From an uncultured Alphaproteobacteria bacterium (lineage in GTDB: Bacteria > Pseudomonadota > Alphaproteobacteria > Rhodobacterales > Rhodobacteraceae), in NCBI GenBank assembly GCA_902596605.1, contig CACJUU010000008.1, positions 32,670 through 96,669 on the forward strand: a stretch of DNA of 64,000 bases, given 5' to 3'. A model generated the notes under the pieces. That model made no database searches, was not told the DNA's origin, and saw only the letters and a list, made by a program, of their open reading frames with translations. Below are positions 43,855 through 52,693 of this stretch, in pieces. The translations under genes were made by a program, and so were the position numbers. Within the stretch, counting starts at the first letter, position 1. Each line of letters starts with the position of its first letter.

Positions 43855-44511
43855 ATGAGCAAGACAGAAAAAAATGCGATGGATCTTCTTAAGGGAGCTT
43901 ACAACCTAATAACTCCAGATGACAACAAGAAATACTATGAAGGTTTTGCACCTTTCTACGACAGCGTTTTTGTAAAAGATCTAGGTTACACTTACCCTAC
44001 TGTAGTGGCAAATCTTCTAGTTGAAAAGTTTACAATAGATGGACCTATCTGTGATATCGGCTGTGGCACTGGATTAGTTGCAAATGAAATTAAAAAGAAA
44101 GCTACAAATGCTGTCATAGACGGAGTTGATATATCACAAGATATGATACAAATATCTAGAGAAAAAAACTTATATCGAAATTTGCTTGAACTTAATCTTG
44201 AAGACCCTCTTGACTCATTATTACAAGATTATTCAGCTGTAGTAAGCGCGGGGACATTTACACACGGGCACCTGGGTTCAGAAACACTGAAGCGCTTAAT
44301 TTCTCATTTTAATTCAGGCACCAAATTTGTAATTGGAATTAATTTTGACCACTACCATTCAAAAGGCTTTGAAAAACAGTTCAAAGCTCTTAACGAAAGC
44401 AATATTATTGATTGCTTTGAGCTAAATGAAGTCAAGGTCTATAATAAAGAAAATAAGAATCTTAATATAAAAAATGGTAAAGCCTGTGTTGGTTTGTTTT
44501 CCAAATCTTGA
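43855..44511 (+). CDS. Class I SAM-dependent methyltransferase
   Basis: A 218-residue Rossmann-fold methyltransferase. The SAM motif I is 'PICDIGCGTGLVANEI', followed by 'VIDGVDISQDMIQISREK' and 'YSAVVSAGTFTHGHLG'. The small size and absence of a recognition domain point to a small-molecule substrate. I do not recognise the family more closely; ubiquinone- and tellurite-type methyltransferases look alike at this level. The start follows a moderate ribosome binding site. It is divergent from nth and precedes ilvD by about 150 bases that contain TATAAT at about 44612 but no convincing promoter pair. Confidence 0.78.
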   Translation: MSKTEKNAMDLLKGAYNLITPDDNKKYYEGFAPFYDSVFVKDLGYTYPTVVANLLVEKFTIDGPICDIGCGTGLVANEIKKKATNAVIDGVDISQDMIQISREKNLYRNLLELNLEDPLDSLLQDYSAVVSAGTFTHGHLGSETLKRLISHFNSGTKFVIGINFDHYHSKGFEKQFKALNESNIIDCFELNEVKVYNKENKNLNIKNGKACVGLFSKS

Positions 44512-44661
44512 TTAAAAGCTATTTACATTAATTGATATAGTGGAAGCGTATTACTTCTGTTTGAACCATAAAATCTTTTACATACTAATTTTTGTTATCT
44601 TGTTTTAGAGTAAAGATTATAATAAATATACGTCACGAACAAAACTATGTAGGCATTAAAA

Positions 44662-46512
44662 ATGAGAAACTCAAAAACAGTATTAATTGATAAAAATCCG
44701 GGAAGAAATTCTCAAACTTTTGGAATTGCAAGAGAACTGGGAACAGATGTTGACCTAATACATGAACCCTCGGTTGGTGTTGTTGGAAACAAGGGTGACT
44801 CGCAATGCTACATAGGTGTTTCAAGCAAAGTAGAAAAAATTCACGAGATTTTAAAGAATAGAATAGGAACAGATCCAGAGAAATTATCAATGAGGTTAGT
44901 GCAACCCGAGTTTACCATAGCTACTTCAGATGGAATACGCAATGGAACTAAGGAAATGAGATATTCCTTAATTGGAAGAGAAGTAACAAATGATTCAATG
45001 TGTGAACACTTAAGCGCTTCAGGATTAGAAGGAGTTATTGCAGTAGTAGCGTGTGACAAACCACCAGTAGGAACACTCGCTGCAGTTTTAGAACATAACA
45101 GACCAGCTATTATCATGTCAGACGGATCTATACGACCAGGGAAAGACTCAAAAACTGGTGAGCCTATTGATATAATTTCCAGTTACCAAATTGCTGGCAA
45201 TCCAGATGAAGAGTTTAAAAAACGAATTGCGTTAGAAGCGTGCCCAGGATTTGGGAGTTGCGGAGGAATGTTCACCTATAATACCATGCAAACATTTATT
45301 GGTGTCGTAGGCATGCAGCCTTTGCACATGGTATCTCCTGCATCACAGGACAGCAGAAGACTTGATGAATTTCCACAACAGCTTGTTGAGTTTCTTGAAA
45401 AAATGATTGAAAAAAACATTACTCCTAGAGATATCGTAACAAGAGAGTCAATTAGAAATGCCATAATTGTTTCCATGGCTGTTGGAGGCTCAACAAATGT
45501 AATGCTACATGCTCCAGAGATCGCCAGAGCTGCAGGCTACAAAAATTTTTCTCAAGACATTATGAGTTCAGAAGAATTTAACCATTTATCAAAAAATGTT
45601 GTGCCAGTTATTGTAGACGCCAGACCTTTTGGGAAATATTCGATGGTGGATATTGACACGAAGGGAGGCGTACAAGTTATAGTTAAAAACCTTATGGAAG
45701 CAGGCTTGTTGAATGGAGATACCATGACCTGCACAGGTGAAACCCTTTCTGAACAAATTAAAAGATTGTCGCCACCTAATCCAGATAATAAGGTAATATA
45801 TAGTGTTTCATCACCCTATAAACCGACCGGTGGACTGCGTGTCTTGGGTGGGAATTTGTCTCCTGAATATAGCTCAATTTTAAAACTTGCTGGAGTAGAA
45901 GGAGGGCTTGAAAATAATGTATTTAAAGGACAGGCTAAAATATTTGATGGAGAACAAGCTTTATTAGATACCTTGGACAAAAGGCCAGAGGTTTTTGAAA
46001 ACTTTGATATGATAGTTGTCAGATATGAGGGACCAGTAGGAGGACCTGGAATGCCTGAAATGCTGGACTCAACTTCACGAATAACAACACTTTGTAGAGA
46101 AAAAAACATCGTAGTTGCACTTATGACGGATGGCCGCTTTTCGGGTGGCTCAGTTGGTTTAGTAATTGGGCATGTAGGTCCCGAAGCAGCAGTGGGAGGC
46201 CCAATCGCGCTCATTGAAGAAGGTGATCAAATAATCGTTGATCTAAATAAGAATGAAATTAATTGTGTTGAACTTGAAAACAAAAATACCTACGACGAGA
46301 GAATGAAAGATTGGCATAGAAAAGTGAATGAAAACAATGGCATCCATCCCGCTGTTGGAAATGCTGATACGCGTTTGTTGCATAAGATGAGGTATTCAGC
46401 TGTTTCTGCTGTATTTGGAGCGGGAATGCATCCGGAACGAAAGATCTTTGTTACTGATCCAAGAGAAGGAGTGAAATCTTCGTTCACTCCTCAAAATAAG
46501 TTTAGAACATAG
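44662..46512 (+). CDS. ilvD: IlvD/Edd-family dehydratase (dihydroxy-acid dehydratase)
   Basis: A 616-residue IlvD/Edd enzyme that removes water from 2,3-dihydroxy acids with an iron-sulfur cluster, in branched amino-acid synthesis. Cluster cysteines lie in 'VVACDKPPVGTLAAVLEH', 'EACPGFGSCGGMFTYNTM' and the C-terminal active-site loop is 'ALMTDGRFSGGSVGLVIGHVGPEA'. The loop 'CDKPPVG' differs from the usual CDKITPG, and 'FTYNTM' from 'YTANTM', so a sugar-acid dehydratase of the same family is a possible alternative. Length agrees with IlvD (about 610). The ATG at 44662 is preceded only by a weak ribosome binding site. It overlaps the end of the convergent thrC gene by 11 bases. Confidence 0.82.
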   Translation: MRNSKTVLIDKNPGRNSQTFGIARELGTDVDLIHEPSVGVVGNKGDSQCYIGVSSKVEKIHEILKNRIGTDPEKLSMRLVQPEFTIATSDGIRNGTKEMRYSLIGREVTNDSMCEHLSASGLEGVIAVVACDKPPVGTLAAVLEHNRPAIIMSDGSIRPGKDSKTGEPIDIISSYQIAGNPDEEFKKRIALEACPGFGSCGGMFTYNTMQTFIGVVGMQPLHMVSPASQDSRRLDEFPQQLVEFLEKMIEKNITPRDIVTRESIRNAIIVSMAVGGSTNVMLHAPEIARAAGYKNFSQDIMSSEEFNHLSKNVVPVIVDARPFGKYSMVDIDTKGGVQVIVKNLMEAGLLNGDTMTCTGETLSEQIKRLSPPNPDNKVIYSVSSPYKPTGGLRVLGGNLSPEYSSILKLAGVEGGLENNVFKGQAKIFDGEQALLDTLDKRPEVFENFDMIVVRYEGPVGGPGMPEMLDSTSRITTLCREKNIVVALMTDGRFSGGSVGLVIGHVGPEAAVGGPIALIEEGDQIIVDLNKNEINCVELENKNTYDERMKDWHRKVNENNGIHPAVGNADTRLLHKMRYSAVSAVFGAGMHPERKIFVTDPREGVKSSFTPQNKFRT

Positions 46513-47722
46513 AATAATCTACAGATTGATCTTTGTTTAATGTATTTTTTACTTCAGGTAGAGAATATTTCAAACCGGACGCGCAATTAAATAGGACAAC
46601 ACGATCATTATTTGAAACCAGCCCTTCGCTTAAAGATTTTTCAAATGCGGCGAGAGTAGCTGCTCCTTCTGGACATAATAAAGTTCCTTCGGTTTTCGAG
46701 ACGAAATCTCTTGCTTCTACAATCTCATTATCACTTACGGAAATTGCAAAGCCGTTACTTTCATTAACAGCTCTGATTATCAAAAAGTCTCCCACGGCAA
46801 CTGGCACCCGTATCCCTGCTGCTATGGTATTAGCATTTTCCCATAACTCCGCGGTCTCTTTGCCTTGCCGCCATGCATCGACAATCGGAGCACACCCGTC
46901 AGCTTGTACTGCCACCATACGAGGCAATTTTTTTCCAACCCATCCTAGCTTTTGTAGCTCTGAAAACGCTTTCCACATCCCTATTAAACCAGTTCCACCT
47001 CCAGTTGGGTAAAAAATAACATCTGGCAACTCCCAGTTTAGTTGCTCAGCTAACTCTAAACCCATTGTCTTCTTGCCTTCAATGCGATACGGCTCCTTCA
47101 AAGTTGAAACGTCAAACCACCCTACTTCATCCTTGCCCTCACGTACTATTTTTCCACAATCATTGATAAGACCATTGACTTTAAAGATTTCAGCTCCAAG
47201 TCGACTTATTTCTCTGATATTTATCTCAGGAGTGTCGTCTGGGCAGAATACCGTACATTTTATTCCAGCCTTTGCTCCGTAGGCTGCCATCGCAGCTCCG
47301 GCATTACCATTCGATGGAATTGCCAAATGACGTATGCCAAATTGTTTTGCCATTGATACAGCAACACCTAAGCCACGTGCTTTAAAAGAAGAAGTAGGTA
47401 GTAAGCCTTCGTCTTTAACCAATAAATCTTTCTTTTGATTTAGTTTTTTGGCTACATTATCAAGTGAGAGCAAAGGAGTTAAAACCTCTCCCAGTGATAT
47501 TATGTTTGATGTCTCAACCGGCAACAGAAATGAATAACGCCAAAAACCGTTTTTATCCGTTTTTTTTATGTAGTCCTTTGAAAACAATTCTTTAATTTTC
47601 TCCAGATCATATCGAACTAACAATGGTTTTCCTTTATCCGACAAACCATGAACGAGATCTTTTTCATACCGTTCACCAGAAATGGAGCATTCAAGATGTG
47701 TAACAAAAGTGTTTTTTTTCAT
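46502..47722 (-). CDS. thrC: Threonine synthase-like PLP enzyme
   Basis: A 406-residue fold-type II PLP enzyme. It has an N-terminal zinc-less head ('FVTHLECSISGERYEKD'), the PLP lysine in 'LLPTSSFKARGLGVAVSMAK', 'IPSNGNAGAAMAAYG' and 'DVIFYPTGGGTGLIGMWK', all standard for threonine synthase (O-phosphohomoserine to threonine). 'LLCPEGAATLAAFE' near the C-terminus supports this over threonine dehydratase. Length is close to the bacterial/plant class II enzymes of about 400 residues. It starts with ATG on the minus strand and its last 11 bases run against the ilvD 3' end (both stops fall within 46502-46512). The + strand ORF at 46533 is a shadow. Confidence 0.85.
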   Translation of the reverse strand: MKKNTFVTHLECSISGERYEKDLVHGLSDKGKPLLVRYDLEKIKELFSKDYIKKTDKNGFWRYSFLLPVETSNIISLGEVLTPLLSLDNVAKKLNQKKDLLVKDEGLLPTSSFKARGLGVAVSMAKQFGIRHLAIPSNGNAGAAMAAYGAKAGIKCTVFCPDDTPEINIREISRLGAEIFKVNGLINDCGKIVREGKDEVGWFDVSTLKEPYRIEGKKTMGLELAEQLNWELPDVIFYPTGGGTGLIGMWKAFSELQKLGWVGKKLPRMVAVQADGCAPIVDAWRQGKETAELWENANTIAAGIRVPVAVGDFLIIRAVNESNGFAISVSDNEIVEARDFVSKTEGTLLCPEGAATLAAFEKSLSEGLVSNNDRVVLFNCASGLKYSLPEVKNTLNKDQSVDYSMF

Positions 47723-47761
47723 ATAATTAAATAGAAAACATAAAGTGGATAGAAAAATTTT

Positions 47762-48721
47762 TTAATTTTCTTGAGCTTGAATATTATCAATTGCAGTCTT
47801 TATTTGAGTATATTCTTGCTGTGTAAGTTTTTCCTTATCTATTAAAATATTGTAACCGTTTCCAGTTAAGGTAATAATTTGGTTATTTTCTACTTTGGTA
47901 TCTCGATCGAGCTCATAATATTTTATTTTTCTTAAGTATCCTTTTACGTCTATCTCTTTTGGGTCATGAAATTTGAAGAAAGAATTCACCAAAAGATATG
48001 TCTCTTCTGATATACAAATAGAGCCCGAGTTTGCAACACTCTCAAGTCTGGAGGCAAGATTAACAGTTCCACCAACAGCTGTATAATCTAATCTTTCATT
48101 GCTCCCAAAGTTGCCAACAGTGCAATACCCTGTATTAATACCAATCCGTATTTCAAGATCATTTCTCAATGAAAAGTTTTTTCCCCAGGAACCTTTTAGT
48201 TCATCCATTTTTTCAAGCATCTCAACAGCCATTTCAACACAAAGCTTAGCATCTTCTTCTGGCCCCTTTGTTGTTGGGTCTCCAAAGAAAATCATAATAG
48301 AGTCACCAATAAACTTGTCTATAGTACCACCATATTTGAGAGCAATAATAGACATTTCGTTTAGATAAAAATTGATTAAGCTTGTGATTTCCTCAGACTC
48401 CAATTCATCTGAAATACTTGTAAAGCCTACGATATCAGAGAAAAAAAGAGTCAATTTTTTACGAGAACTTGTTACCTCTGCACTTTGCTTTCCACTGAAA
48501 ATCTGTTCATGGATCTGAGGAGATAGATACTTAGCTAATTTGCCAGAAATTCCTTCCAATTCTTCTGATTTTTTTAAAGCTTCTTCTTTTGCCTGATCAG
48601 CAATTTTCTTTTGTGCCTCAAGCTGAGTTGAAAGAGATTTTCGTAAATTAGCCTCAAGCTTTAACTTAGAAAGCTCTCGCTTTAATTGGGTCAATTCCTC
48701 TTCGGGACTCAAATCATTCAT
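47762..48721 (-). CDS. Class III nucleotide cyclase with N-terminal coiled coil
   Basis: A 319-residue soluble cyclase. Residues 1-60 form a coiled coil ('EEELTQLKRELSKLKLEANLRKSLSTQL'), then 'LAKYLSPQIHEQIFSG', a sequence often found just before bacterial cyclase domains. The catalytic domain has 'LTLFFSDIVGFTSISDEL' (metal Asp), 'DKFIGDSIMIFFGDP' and 'GINTGYCTVGNFGSNERLDYTAVGGTVNLASRLE'. All catalytic positions look intact, so it should make cAMP or cGMP. A short C-terminal extension ('LTQQEYTQIKTAIDNIQAQE') is helical. It is followed upstream on the minus strand by the 63-residue zinc-ribbon gene, eight bases away. Confidence 0.88.
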   Translation of the reverse strand: MNDLSPEEELTQLKRELSKLKLEANLRKSLSTQLEAQKKIADQAKEEALKKSEELEGISGKLAKYLSPQIHEQIFSGKQSAEVTSSRKKLTLFFSDIVGFTSISDELESEEITSLINFYLNEMSIIALKYGGTIDKFIGDSIMIFFGDPTTKGPEEDAKLCVEMAVEMLEKMDELKGSWGKNFSLRNDLEIRIGINTGYCTVGNFGSNERLDYTAVGGTVNLASRLESVANSGSICISEETYLLVNSFFKFHDPKEIDVKGYLRKIKYYELDRDTKVENNQIITLTGNGYNILIDKEKLTQQEYTQIKTAIDNIQAQEN

Positions 48722-48728
48722 CTAGAGA

Positions 48729-48920
48729 TTAACCCTTACAATCCATGTCAGCACCACAACAAGTGGGTGACTTTATCTTTCCATGGCCATTTGGACAGAC
48801 TGACACTTGTATTTTTTTTTCTTCATCACTGGTAACAAAGTCATTCTCTAGCGCAGTTTCACATTTAGCACAAAAAGCATTTACTGCCATTCCACATTTA
48901 GCACATTCATAAGTTGCCAT
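48729..48920 (-). CDS. Small zinc-ribbon protein (63 aa)
   Basis: A 63-residue protein with two or three CxxC pairs: 'YECAKCGMAVNAFCAKCETAL', then 'VCPNGHGKIKSPTCCGADMDC'. It is likely a rubredoxin-like or zinc-ribbon fold. No function is known to me. It precedes the coiled-coil cyclase by seven bases on the same strand and is its probable operon partner, so it may sense metal or redox state, or bind the cyclase; that is inference. The ATG is preceded by GGGTATTAAAATT, a modest ribosome binding site. Confidence 0.65.
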   Translation of the reverse strand: MATYECAKCGMAVNAFCAKCETALENDFVTSDEEKKIQVSVCPNGHGKIKSPTCCGADMDCKG

Positions 48921-49083
48921 AATTTTAATACCCTATAAAGCTAACACTATAATAACTTTAGTTCTTTTGGCTTTTCAAAGTCAAGGTCTCAGAAATGTCG
49001 TCATGTCGAAGTTTATTTAATTTCATGCAAGTTGTTATTACGATATCATAATCAAGCTAATGATAACTAATAAGGCTTACCAA

Positions 49084-49473
49084 ATGACGATTACCTTCCT
49101 TGATCCATCCAACGCACCAAAACCTGCTGCTAATTACTCAAATGTCGCTATTATACCGGCAGAAAAAAAATTGTTATCAATATCTGGACAAATTGGAAAC
49201 GATATGGAGGGTAATGTTGCAGAAGGTCTAGAGGATCAATATCGATTAGCATTACAAAACATAAATTTGATTGTTGAATCACAAGGTGGCACGAAAGAAG
49301 ATATAGCAAAAATCACTGTTTTCATGACCGATGAACCTGACTGGGTAAAGATTAAGTCTGCTGCCAATGAATTTTTAGCTTCGCCAAGACCCTCAATGTC
49401 ATTTATTTATGTAAAAGGACTTTTCAGAGCAGATATAAAAGTAGAGATTGAAGCCTTGGCTGCCGTTGACTAG
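49084..49473 (+). CDS. RidA-family enamine/imine deaminase
   Basis: A 129-residue RidA/YjgF-family protein. It reads 'NYSNVAIIPAEKKLLSISGQIGNDMEGN', 'EDQYRLALQNINLIVESQGGTKEDIAKITVFM' and ends 'RADIKVEIEALAAV', the family pattern with a conserved late Arg. RidA hydrolyses reactive enamines made by PLP enzymes. The track's ATG at 49060 lacks a ribosome binding site, while AAGGCTTACCAA precedes the ATG at 49084. It is 14 bases from the imine-reductase-like gene downstream, which makes chemical sense. Its 'KGLFRADIKVEIE' keeps the residues near the ligand. It is divergent from the cyclase/zinc-ribbon pair. Confidence 0.82.
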   Translation: MTITFLDPSNAPKPAANYSNVAIIPAEKKLLSISGQIGNDMEGNVAEGLEDQYRLALQNINLIVESQGGTKEDIAKITVFMTDEPDWVKIKSAANEFLASPRPSMSFIYVKGLFRADIKVEIEALAAVD

Positions 49474-49487
49474 AAAGGATTATTCAA

Positions 49488-50498
49488 ATGAGTAATATAG
49501 AGATAGAGGCACTTACTGTTGAACAGATATATGATTTAGCATTTAATGTGTTGAGTAAATTTGGTTGTAATAAAAAAAATGCAAACGCTATAGCAACAAC
49601 TGTTGCAACAGCGGAAAGAGATGGGTCATTGTCACACGGCCTCTTCAGAATTCCTGGCTACGTGGCATCCTTGAAATCAGGCAAAGTAAATGGAGAGGCA
49701 GAGCCAAAAATAACCTCTAGCCTGCCATCTGTTATAACCGTTGATGGAAATTTAGGTTATGCCCCATATTCGCTTGAAAAAAGCTTACCAGTACTGTCGG
49801 AAGCGGCTCTAAAGCATGGCATAGCTGTAATGCGCCTTATAAATAGTTTTCATTTTGCAGCTCTTTGGCCAGAGACTGAGTACTTGGCTGAACAAGGGTT
49901 GTCGGGTATTGCTTGTACAGTTTACAAGCCTTCTGTTGCACCAGCTGGCGCAACAGAACCATTTTTTGGAACAAACCCCATTTCCTTTGCTTGGCCAAGA
50001 AAGAATTCAACCCCTTTAGTTTTTGATATGGCTACTTCAACACTTGCAATGGGCGATGTTCAAATCGCAGCTAGAGACGGACACTCTGTTCCTCATGGAA
50101 CAGGTCTTGGACCTGATGGAACTCCATCTGATGATCCAAAAGAAATATTAAAGGGAGTGTTATTACCTTTTGGAGGATATAAAGGGTCAGCTATATCTAT
50201 GATGATCGAACTATTTTCTGCAGGATTAACAGGAGACAATTTTTCTTTTGAAGCAGCAAAAACTGATAATAATGATGGCGGCCCTGCAAAGGGAGGAGAA
50301 CTAGTCCTGGCTATTAACCCTGAGCTTATAGCTGGACCAGACTGGGATAGTCATAGCGAAGGATTCTTCAAGGAAATTAAACAGTTGAAAGGAATACGGC
50401 TTCCTGGTGAGAGACGACATCAAAATAGACTGGATAACAGCCCTAGAAAGATAAATAAGGAGCTCTTAGAAAAAATTAAAGGACTATCGAAGAGCTAA
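49488..50498 (+). CDS. Ldh/malate dehydrogenase-family oxidoreductase (imine reductase DpkA-like)
   Basis: A 336-residue NAD(P)-dependent enzyme of the type 2 malate/L-lactate dehydrogenase family. 'DGSLSHGLFRIPGYVASLKSGKVNG' contains the catalytic His-bearing SHG. 'FFGTNPISFAWPRK' and 'PLVFDMATSTLAMGDVQIAARDG' are conserved in the family, as is 'LLPFGGYKGSAISMMIELFSAGL'. The 'SHGLFRIPGYV' region and size fit DpkA/LhpD-type delta1-piperideine/pyrroline-2-carboxylate reductases. Sulfolactate, ureidoglycolate and lactate dehydrogenases belong to the same family, so the substrate is inferred. It follows the RidA gene by 14 bases, and imine chemistry links them. It is convergent with the GlnT gene. 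Confidence 0.78.
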   Translation: MSNIEIEALTVEQIYDLAFNVLSKFGCNKKNANAIATTVATAERDGSLSHGLFRIPGYVASLKSGKVNGEAEPKITSSLPSVITVDGNLGYAPYSLEKSLPVLSEAALKHGIAVMRLINSFHFAALWPETEYLAEQGLSGIACTVYKPSVAPAGATEPFFGTNPISFAWPRKNSTPLVFDMATSTLAMGDVQIAARDGHSVPHGTGLGPDGTPSDDPKEILKGVLLPFGGYKGSAISMMIELFSAGLTGDNFSFEAAKTDNNDGGPAKGGELVLAINPELIAGPDWDSHSEGFFKEIKQLKGIRLPGERRHQNRLDNSPRKINKELLEKIKGLSKS

Positions 50499-50514
50499 AA
50501 AGCCGTACAGAACT

Positions 50515-51816
50515 CTAAATATCCAAAGTATTTCTTTTTTCCCATTCTGAAAAATGTGCAGTGTAAGAATGCCATTCCTCCATTTTGAGCTTAATAAATG
50601 AATCAGAAAAGAGTTTTCCTAGTCCCTCTTTAAAGCTTTTATCCTTATCAAAGGCACGCAACGCATCAAGTAGGTTTAATGGCAACTTTTCAGCCTTGGC
50701 AATTGCTTTTGCATCTTCATACATATTTGTATTTGATCTTTCCCCTGGATCTAATTTTTTATCGACCCCATTTAAGCCTGCAGTAATGATGGCTGCCTGC
50801 AATAAATAGGGATTAGTAGCACCGTCTGGAAGCCTGAGTTCGAATCTTCCCGCATCGGGTACTCTTACCATGTGAGTTCTATTGTTTTCTGTCCAAGTAA
50901 TAGTATTTGGAGCCCAACTTGCTCCACTTAAAGTCCTTGGAGCGTTGATTCTTTTATAGGAATTTACAGTTGGGTTGGTGATCGCAGCCATAGCCTTGGC
51001 ATGACTAATAATGCCTCCAAGAAAGTTCAGACCCTCTTTTGACAAACCAATATCTGACTTTTTACTAGCAAAAACATTTTTCTTACCCTTTAAATCCCAA
51101 ACTGATATATGAGCGTGACAACCATTACCTGTTAAACTTTCAATTGGTTTAGGCATAAAAGTCGCTCTAAGACCATGCTTCTCAGCAACGGATTTAACCA
51201 TGAACTTGAAGAAAGAATGTTTATCTGCAGTTCGTAAAGCATCATCAAATTCAAAATTCATTTCAAATTGACCGTTGGCATCTTCATGATCATTTTGATA
51301 CGGACCCCAACCCAATACGCCGAGATAATCACAAATTTCGGCTATCACATCGTATCGGCGCATCAGAGCCTGTTGATCATAACAAGGTTTTTCAGCATTA
51401 TCGTATGGGTCAGAAATAGCTGATCCATCAGGCGTTAAGAGAAAAAACTCAGCCTCTACGCCGGTCTTCACCCTCATGTTACTCTTTTTTGCTCTATCAA
51501 TAGCTTTGTTAAGAACATTTCTTGGTGCCTGCTCGACCAATTTGCCCTCCATCATGCAGTTACTTGCAAGCCAAGCGACATCCTTTTTCCAAGGGAGTTT
51601 TATAACGCTCTGAGGGTCGGGCACTGCCAGCATATCTGGGTACGCTGGGGTCATATCTAGCCAACTAGCAAAGCCCGCAAAACCGGCTCCATCTCTTTGC
51701 ATATCAGATATGGCTGATGCAGGAACAAGCTTGGCTCTCTGCACCCCAAAGAGATCAGTATATGTAACCATAAAGTATTTTATTTTTTCTTTTTTTGCGT
51801 AATTCTTCAAATCCAT
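50515..51816 (-). CDS. glnT: Type III glutamine synthetase GlnT (or gamma-glutamylmethylamide synthetase-like)
   Basis: A 433-residue member of the glutamine synthetase family. Its N-terminus 'KIKYFMVTYTDLFGVQRAKLVPASAI' and 'EICDYLGVLGWGPYQNDHEDANGQFEMNFEFDDALRTADK' are nearly those of Rhizobium GlnT. The catalytic regions 'VEAEFFLLTPDG', 'NGQFEMNF' and 'GNGCHAHISVWD' are intact. GlnT ligates ammonia, or methylamine in the GmaS subgroup, to glutamate; the two cannot be told apart safely by eye. None of the methylamine genes (mgsABC, mgdABCD) is adjacent. It ends a minus-strand run with a methyltransferase, a CMD protein and a GST. Length is normal (about 435). Confidence 0.85.
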   Translation of the reverse strand: MDLKNYAKKEKIKYFMVTYTDLFGVQRAKLVPASAISDMQRDGAGFAGFASWLDMTPAYPDMLAVPDPQSVIKLPWKKDVAWLASNCMMEGKLVEQAPRNVLNKAIDRAKKSNMRVKTGVEAEFFLLTPDGSAISDPYDNAEKPCYDQQALMRRYDVIAEICDYLGVLGWGPYQNDHEDANGQFEMNFEFDDALRTADKHSFFKFMVKSVAEKHGLRATFMPKPIESLTGNGCHAHISVWDLKGKKNVFASKKSDIGLSKEGLNFLGGIISHAKAMAAITNPTVNSYKRINAPRTLSGASWAPNTITWTENNRTHMVRVPDAGRFELRLPDGATNPYLLQAAIITAGLNGVDKKLDPGERSNTNMYEDAKAIAKAEKLPLNLLDALRAFDKDKSFKEGLGKLFSDSFIKLKMEEWHSYTAHFSEWEKRNTLDI

Positions 51817-51849
51817 TATTTATCTCCATTCACTTCTTGAGGTAAGAAC

Positions 51850-52686
51850 CTAATTTTTCTTACAAATTAACCTTATACCGCCAATAATATTTTCAGTAAA
51901 ACCCTCTGCAACGGTTTTATAAAAGTCCTCAATTGTAGAATACCCCTCAACACCGTGAATTTTTTCGTGATTATTTCTATTTATTTGAAGCAACCTCAAA
52001 CGTTCTTTTGTAAAACTTTCCCAGTCTGATGACATATCCTTATGCTCAACAATTTCGAAACCTACGTTAGCACAGGTATCTAAATAATCAGAATATTTTT
52101 CCAACGAATTTGCAAAGAGTTTCTTTTCTAACATTTCTTTATGAGAGCTCTCAAACTCGCTCCCAAAAGTAAGGTCTTCAATAAATAGCATCCCCTTTTT
52201 ATTCAACAAGTTAAAAAGTTTTTCAGTATATTTTTTCCTGTAAGGAATATGGTATAAGGCTAACCAAGAAACAATTTTATCAAAGCATGTATCTTTTTGG
52301 GAATAATTTAGAAAATCTTCGTTTATATGCGTAACGAATCTTTCAAGGCCAGTTTTAAGTGTTAATTCCTTCCCGACCTCTGAATAATCTTGCTGTAGTT
52401 CTAATGCGGAAACATTTGCTCTTGTTTTATAAGCAATGTATCGAGATGGGCCTCCCCAGCCAGCTCCTACCTCCAAGACATTATCATTTTCCTGAATATT
52501 AATAGTCTCTATAGCCTCTTGAACACTTAGCGTGCCATGATAGTGCAATTGGTCAAATTGATTGACGTCCTCTAGACTAAGCTTATCGTCCTCCTCATAA
52601 CCGAGCGCTTTCAAATCTTTGAATATTCTGTAAGCATCAGAATAAAGTTTCATTTCTTTTATGTTATTCATATTAAATAACAGCAC
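51850..52686 (-). CDS. SAM-dependent methyltransferase, coclaurine/phosphoethanolamine-type
   Basis: A methyltransferase of about 270 residues. 'DQLHYHGTLSVQEAIETI' precedes motif I 'NVLEVGAGWGGPSRYIAYKT', then 'NVSALELQQDYSEVG', 'DKIVSWLALYHIPYRKK' and 'FIEDLTFG'. The GAGWGGPSRY motif resembles methyltransferases that act on small amines or sterol-like acceptors. The exact substrate is unknown to me; a DMSP-synthesis enzyme is not supported by length or motif. The GTG start in the track is followed by an ATG five codons later, and neither has a strong ribosome binding site. It lies seven bases after the CMD gene and 33 bases before glnT. Confidence 0.75.
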   Translation of the reverse strand: MLLFNMNNIKEMKLYSDAYRIFKDLKALGYEEDDKLSLEDVNQFDQLHYHGTLSVQEAIETINIQENDNVLEVGAGWGGPSRYIAYKTRANVSALELQQDYSEVGKELTLKTGLERFVTHINEDFLNYSQKDTCFDKIVSWLALYHIPYRKKYTEKLFNLLNKKGMLFIEDLTFGSEFESSHKEMLEKKLFANSLEKYSDYLDTCANVGFEIVEHKDMSSDWESFTKERLRLLQINRNNHEKIHGVEGYSTIEDFYKTVAEGFTENIIGGIRLICKKN

Positions 52687-52693
52687 TATTTCT

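Noticed and set aside
45816-46214. 132-aa minus-strand ORF inside ilvD
   Set aside because: It is antisense to a conserved part of ilvD and is rich in Ser, Pro and Thr as expected of a shadow.
46533-47012. 159-aa ORF on the plus strand
   Set aside because: It is a shadow of thrC on the opposite strand; its translation has no family features and the thrC frame is clearly coding.
51850-52686. DMSP-synthesis methyltransferase (DsyB/MmtN)
   Set aside because: Length is shorter than DsyB, and I see none of the distinguishing sequences; only a general methyltransferase call is supported.
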